Shown one piece after another: positions 30,068-31,724 of a stretch of 31,724 nt of DNA. Location: contig CALJVC010000096.1 of assembly GCA_937974845.1 (NCBI GenBank), positions 1 to 31,724 of the forward strand, read 5' to 3'. The translations under genes were made by a program, and so were the position numbers. The stretch comes from an uncultured Pseudogracilibacillus sp. Lineage in GTDB: Bacteria > Bacillota > Bacilli > Bacillales > Amphibacillaceae. Numbering within the stretch: the first letter of the stretch is position 1; every line of letters begins with the position of its first letter. The notes under the pieces were generated by a model. It was not told the DNA's origin, ran no database searches, and saw nothing but the letters and a program-made list of their open reading frames with translations.

Positions 30068-31696
30068 ATGACATTTCAGTCAATGCAATTAGACAATCGT
30101 AATCCGATTGCTAGACATTATATAGAAGGGAAACTAGATTACTTCTTTCCCTATTCTCCAAATTTTTCAACTCGAGCTCGCTTAGAAGAGTTGGACTCTC
30201 GTCATTTTCCCCGAGAAACGTTGGCGACACACTTACGGAAAATGAATCAAGGGTGGGGAGCTTCTAGGTTAAGCTTGGATCAAATCGAACGCTTGCGTGA
30301 CCCAGAAAGTGTAGTCGTTATCGGTGGACAACAGGCCGGTATATTGACAGGTCCTTTATATACGATTCATAAAATTGTTTCAATTGTGAAATATGCAAGG
30401 ATGCAGGAGGAGAAGCTCAATCGACCAGTCATTCCAGTCTTTTGGATTGCTGGGGAAGACCACGATTATGCCGAGATAAATCATGTGTATACGACGAAGG
30501 CTTCTCAATTATTGAAAAAAACAACTACACAACAGGCTTGGAGAAAGATTTCCATATCAGATCTTTCGCTCGATAAGGAGCGGACCGAAGCATGGTTAAA
30601 AGAATTGTTCACGGATTTACCTGAGACGCTTCATACAAAGGAAGTTTTCTTGACAATTCAGGAGAGTTTAACAGAGTCGACGACCTTTGTTGATTTTTTC
30701 GCTATCTTGATTCATAGGTTATTTAAAGATAGTGGCATCGTCCTTATTGATTCTGGCAATGAAGAACTAAGAAAAATAGAAGCACCGTACTTTTTACAGA
30801 TGATTGAACGTCAAGAATCGATTACAGAGGCAATTAACGAAACCGCCGAACAGCTGCAGGTACAAGGATATCCCCTTCAAGTAGATGTGTCGGCTACAGA
30901 TGCAAATCTTTTTTACCGTAACAATGAAAAAGAGAGAGTTTTACTTTTTCGAGATGGAGAGCGTTGGATTGGAAAACATGAGGAGGTCGTTTTAACGACG
31001 GATCAGTTGAAAAGTGTGGCTCAAGCACAACCGGAAAAGCTAAGCAACAATGTGATGACGCGACCCTTAATGCAAGAATCTTTATTTCCTACGTTAGCCT
31101 TTATCGCCGGTGATGGGGAAATTAGTTATTGGGCCCTATTAAAGAAGGCCTTTACTGCTTTCGATCCCGAGATTACTATGCCTCCAGTTATCCCAAGATT
31201 ATCGATTACACTCGTATCGAATCGAATTGCCAAATTGTTAGAACAAAGGCATCTAGAAATAGAAACGGTAATCCGTAAAGGTTGTAGCTTTGAGAAAATG
31301 AATTGGCTCTATGCGCAACATCACCCACCAGTAGAAAAACTGTTTGACCAGTTTGAACAGAGCTTGAGGGAACTTCACCAACCTTTACAAGCCGTGGCGA
31401 AAAGTTTAGGACCAGATTTAGGCAATGAAGCTTCGAAAAATATGGATCATTTACGGAAGGAAACGAATTATTTAAAACGGCGAATCTTGCAAAGAATCGA
31501 AGACCAACAAGGTCATCATTTGGGTCAATTTGATGAAATAGAAGTAGCTTTACGGCCTAAAGAAGGGTTACAAGAACGGGTTTTAAATATTTTTCCCTTT
31601 ATTAACGAGTACGGTATGTCCCTTATTTCCGATTTATTGAAGCTACCATTAGATTTTGAACAGGATCATTATCTCGTATATCTTTATGGAAATTAA
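30068..31696 (+). CDS. bshC: BshC, bacillithiol synthesis cysteine-adding enzyme
   Basis: This 542-residue protein (about 539 in B. subtilis) carries out the last step of bacillithiol synthesis, adding cysteine to glucosaminyl-malate. The N-terminal half is a nucleotidyltransferase-like fold with VIGGQQAGILTGPLYTIHK near residue 88 and FWIAGEDHDYAEINHVY near 130. SNNVMTRPLMQESLFPTLAFIAG lies near 330, followed by a coiled-coil helical segment (about 425-485). ATG 30068 is chosen because AAGGAG lies 8 nt upstream; ATG codons at 30041 and 30050 precede that site. The stop is inside the window. It is oriented as in B. subtilis, where mraZ and cell-wall genes would follow. Confidence 0.95.
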   Translation: MTFQSMQLDNRNPIARHYIEGKLDYFFPYSPNFSTRARLEELDSRHFPRETLATHLRKMNQGWGASRLSLDQIERLRDPESVVVIGGQQAGILTGPLYTIHKIVSIVKYARMQEEKLNRPVIPVFWIAGEDHDYAEINHVYTTKASQLLKKTTTQQAWRKISISDLSLDKERTEAWLKELFTDLPETLHTKEVFLTIQESLTESTTFVDFFAILIHRLFKDSGIVLIDSGNEELRKIEAPYFLQMIERQESITEAINETAEQLQVQGYPLQVDVSATDANLFYRNNEKERVLLFRDGERWIGKHEEVVLTTDQLKSVAQAQPEKLSNNVMTRPLMQESLFPTLAFIAGDGEISYWALLKKAFTAFDPEITMPPVIPRLSITLVSNRIAKLLEQRHLEIETVIRKGCSFEKMNWLYAQHHPPVEKLFDQFEQSLRELHQPLQAVAKSLGPDLGNEASKNMDHLRKETNYLKRRILQRIEDQQGHHLGQFDEIEVALRPKEGLQERVLNIFPFINEYGMSLISDLLKLPLDFEQDHYLVYLYGN

Positions 31697-31700
31697 ATAT

Positions 31701-31724
31701 AAGAAAAAAACAGTGGTGTTTCTT
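31701..31724 (+). terminator. Probable bshC terminator cut by the window end
   Basis: AAGAAA and AACA pair with TGTT and TTTCTT around a GTGG loop, with two unpaired A. The T tract would lie beyond the window. Confidence 0.5.

Noticed and set aside
31701..31724. Start of another gene at the right edge
   Set aside because: Only 28 nt remain after bshC, and they look like a terminator arm; no ribosome site or start codon is supported.

Overview
This window is a stretch of conserved chromosome from an aerobic, endospore-forming, low-GC Gram-positive bacterium of the family Bacillaceae; I cannot name the genus. From 3 kb to the right end the gene order follows, with gaps, the Bacillus subtilis segment yktC - yla genes - ftsW - pycA - cta genes - ylb genes - bshC (order recalled from memory). 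Sporulation-linked genes (ylaJ, ylbJ, ylbF/ricF), bacillithiol synthesis (bshC) and a caa3-type oxidase support this placement. Most genes start with strong GGAGG/GAGGTG ribosome sites, and several begin with GTG or TTG.

Layout. 0-3 kb: a YtxK-type methyltransferase, a universal stress protein (minus strand), a nitronate monooxygenase-family flavoprotein behind a probable CcpA site, and an inositol-monophosphatase-family gene. 3.9-6.7 kb: small membrane and sporulation-linked genes (ylaF, ylaH, an unrecognised 79-residue membrane protein, lipoprotein ylaJ, ylaL, and the iron/Fur-linked ylaN). 6.8-11.5 kb: ftsW and pycA overlapping by 4 nt, which joins septal wall polymerisation to oxaloacetate supply. 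11.5-12.3 kb: an RluA-family pseudouridine synthase. 12.3-18.7 kb: heme A synthase ctaA, divergent from the caa3 oxidase operon ctaCDEF and then ctaG. 18.8-31.7 kb: ylbA-like, ylbC, ylbF, ylbG, rsmD, coaD, ylbJ, ylbL, tmcAL, ylbN-rpmF, a crotonase-superfamily gene, ylbP, a ketopantoate reductase, a DUF3397 protein and bshC.

Several genes that I remember at this locus in B. subtilis are not here: typA, ylaI, ylaK, ylaM, glsA, ctaB, ylbB, ylbD, ylbE, ylbK and ylbO/rsfA. The absence of ctaB is the most striking, because CtaB makes the heme O that CtaA converts to heme A.

I see no CRISPR array, phage, transposon, tRNA, rRNA or defence island. The least ordinary part is the roughly 550-nt ctaA-ctaC control region. 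It holds a near-consensus ctaA promoter whose -10 lies inside a Fur-like box, a perfect 10-bp inverted repeat, a 13-nt element present in both divergent leaders, a cre-like site and two nested upstream ORFs. These are sequence-based hypotheses about control of oxidase and heme A synthesis, not a demonstrated new system.
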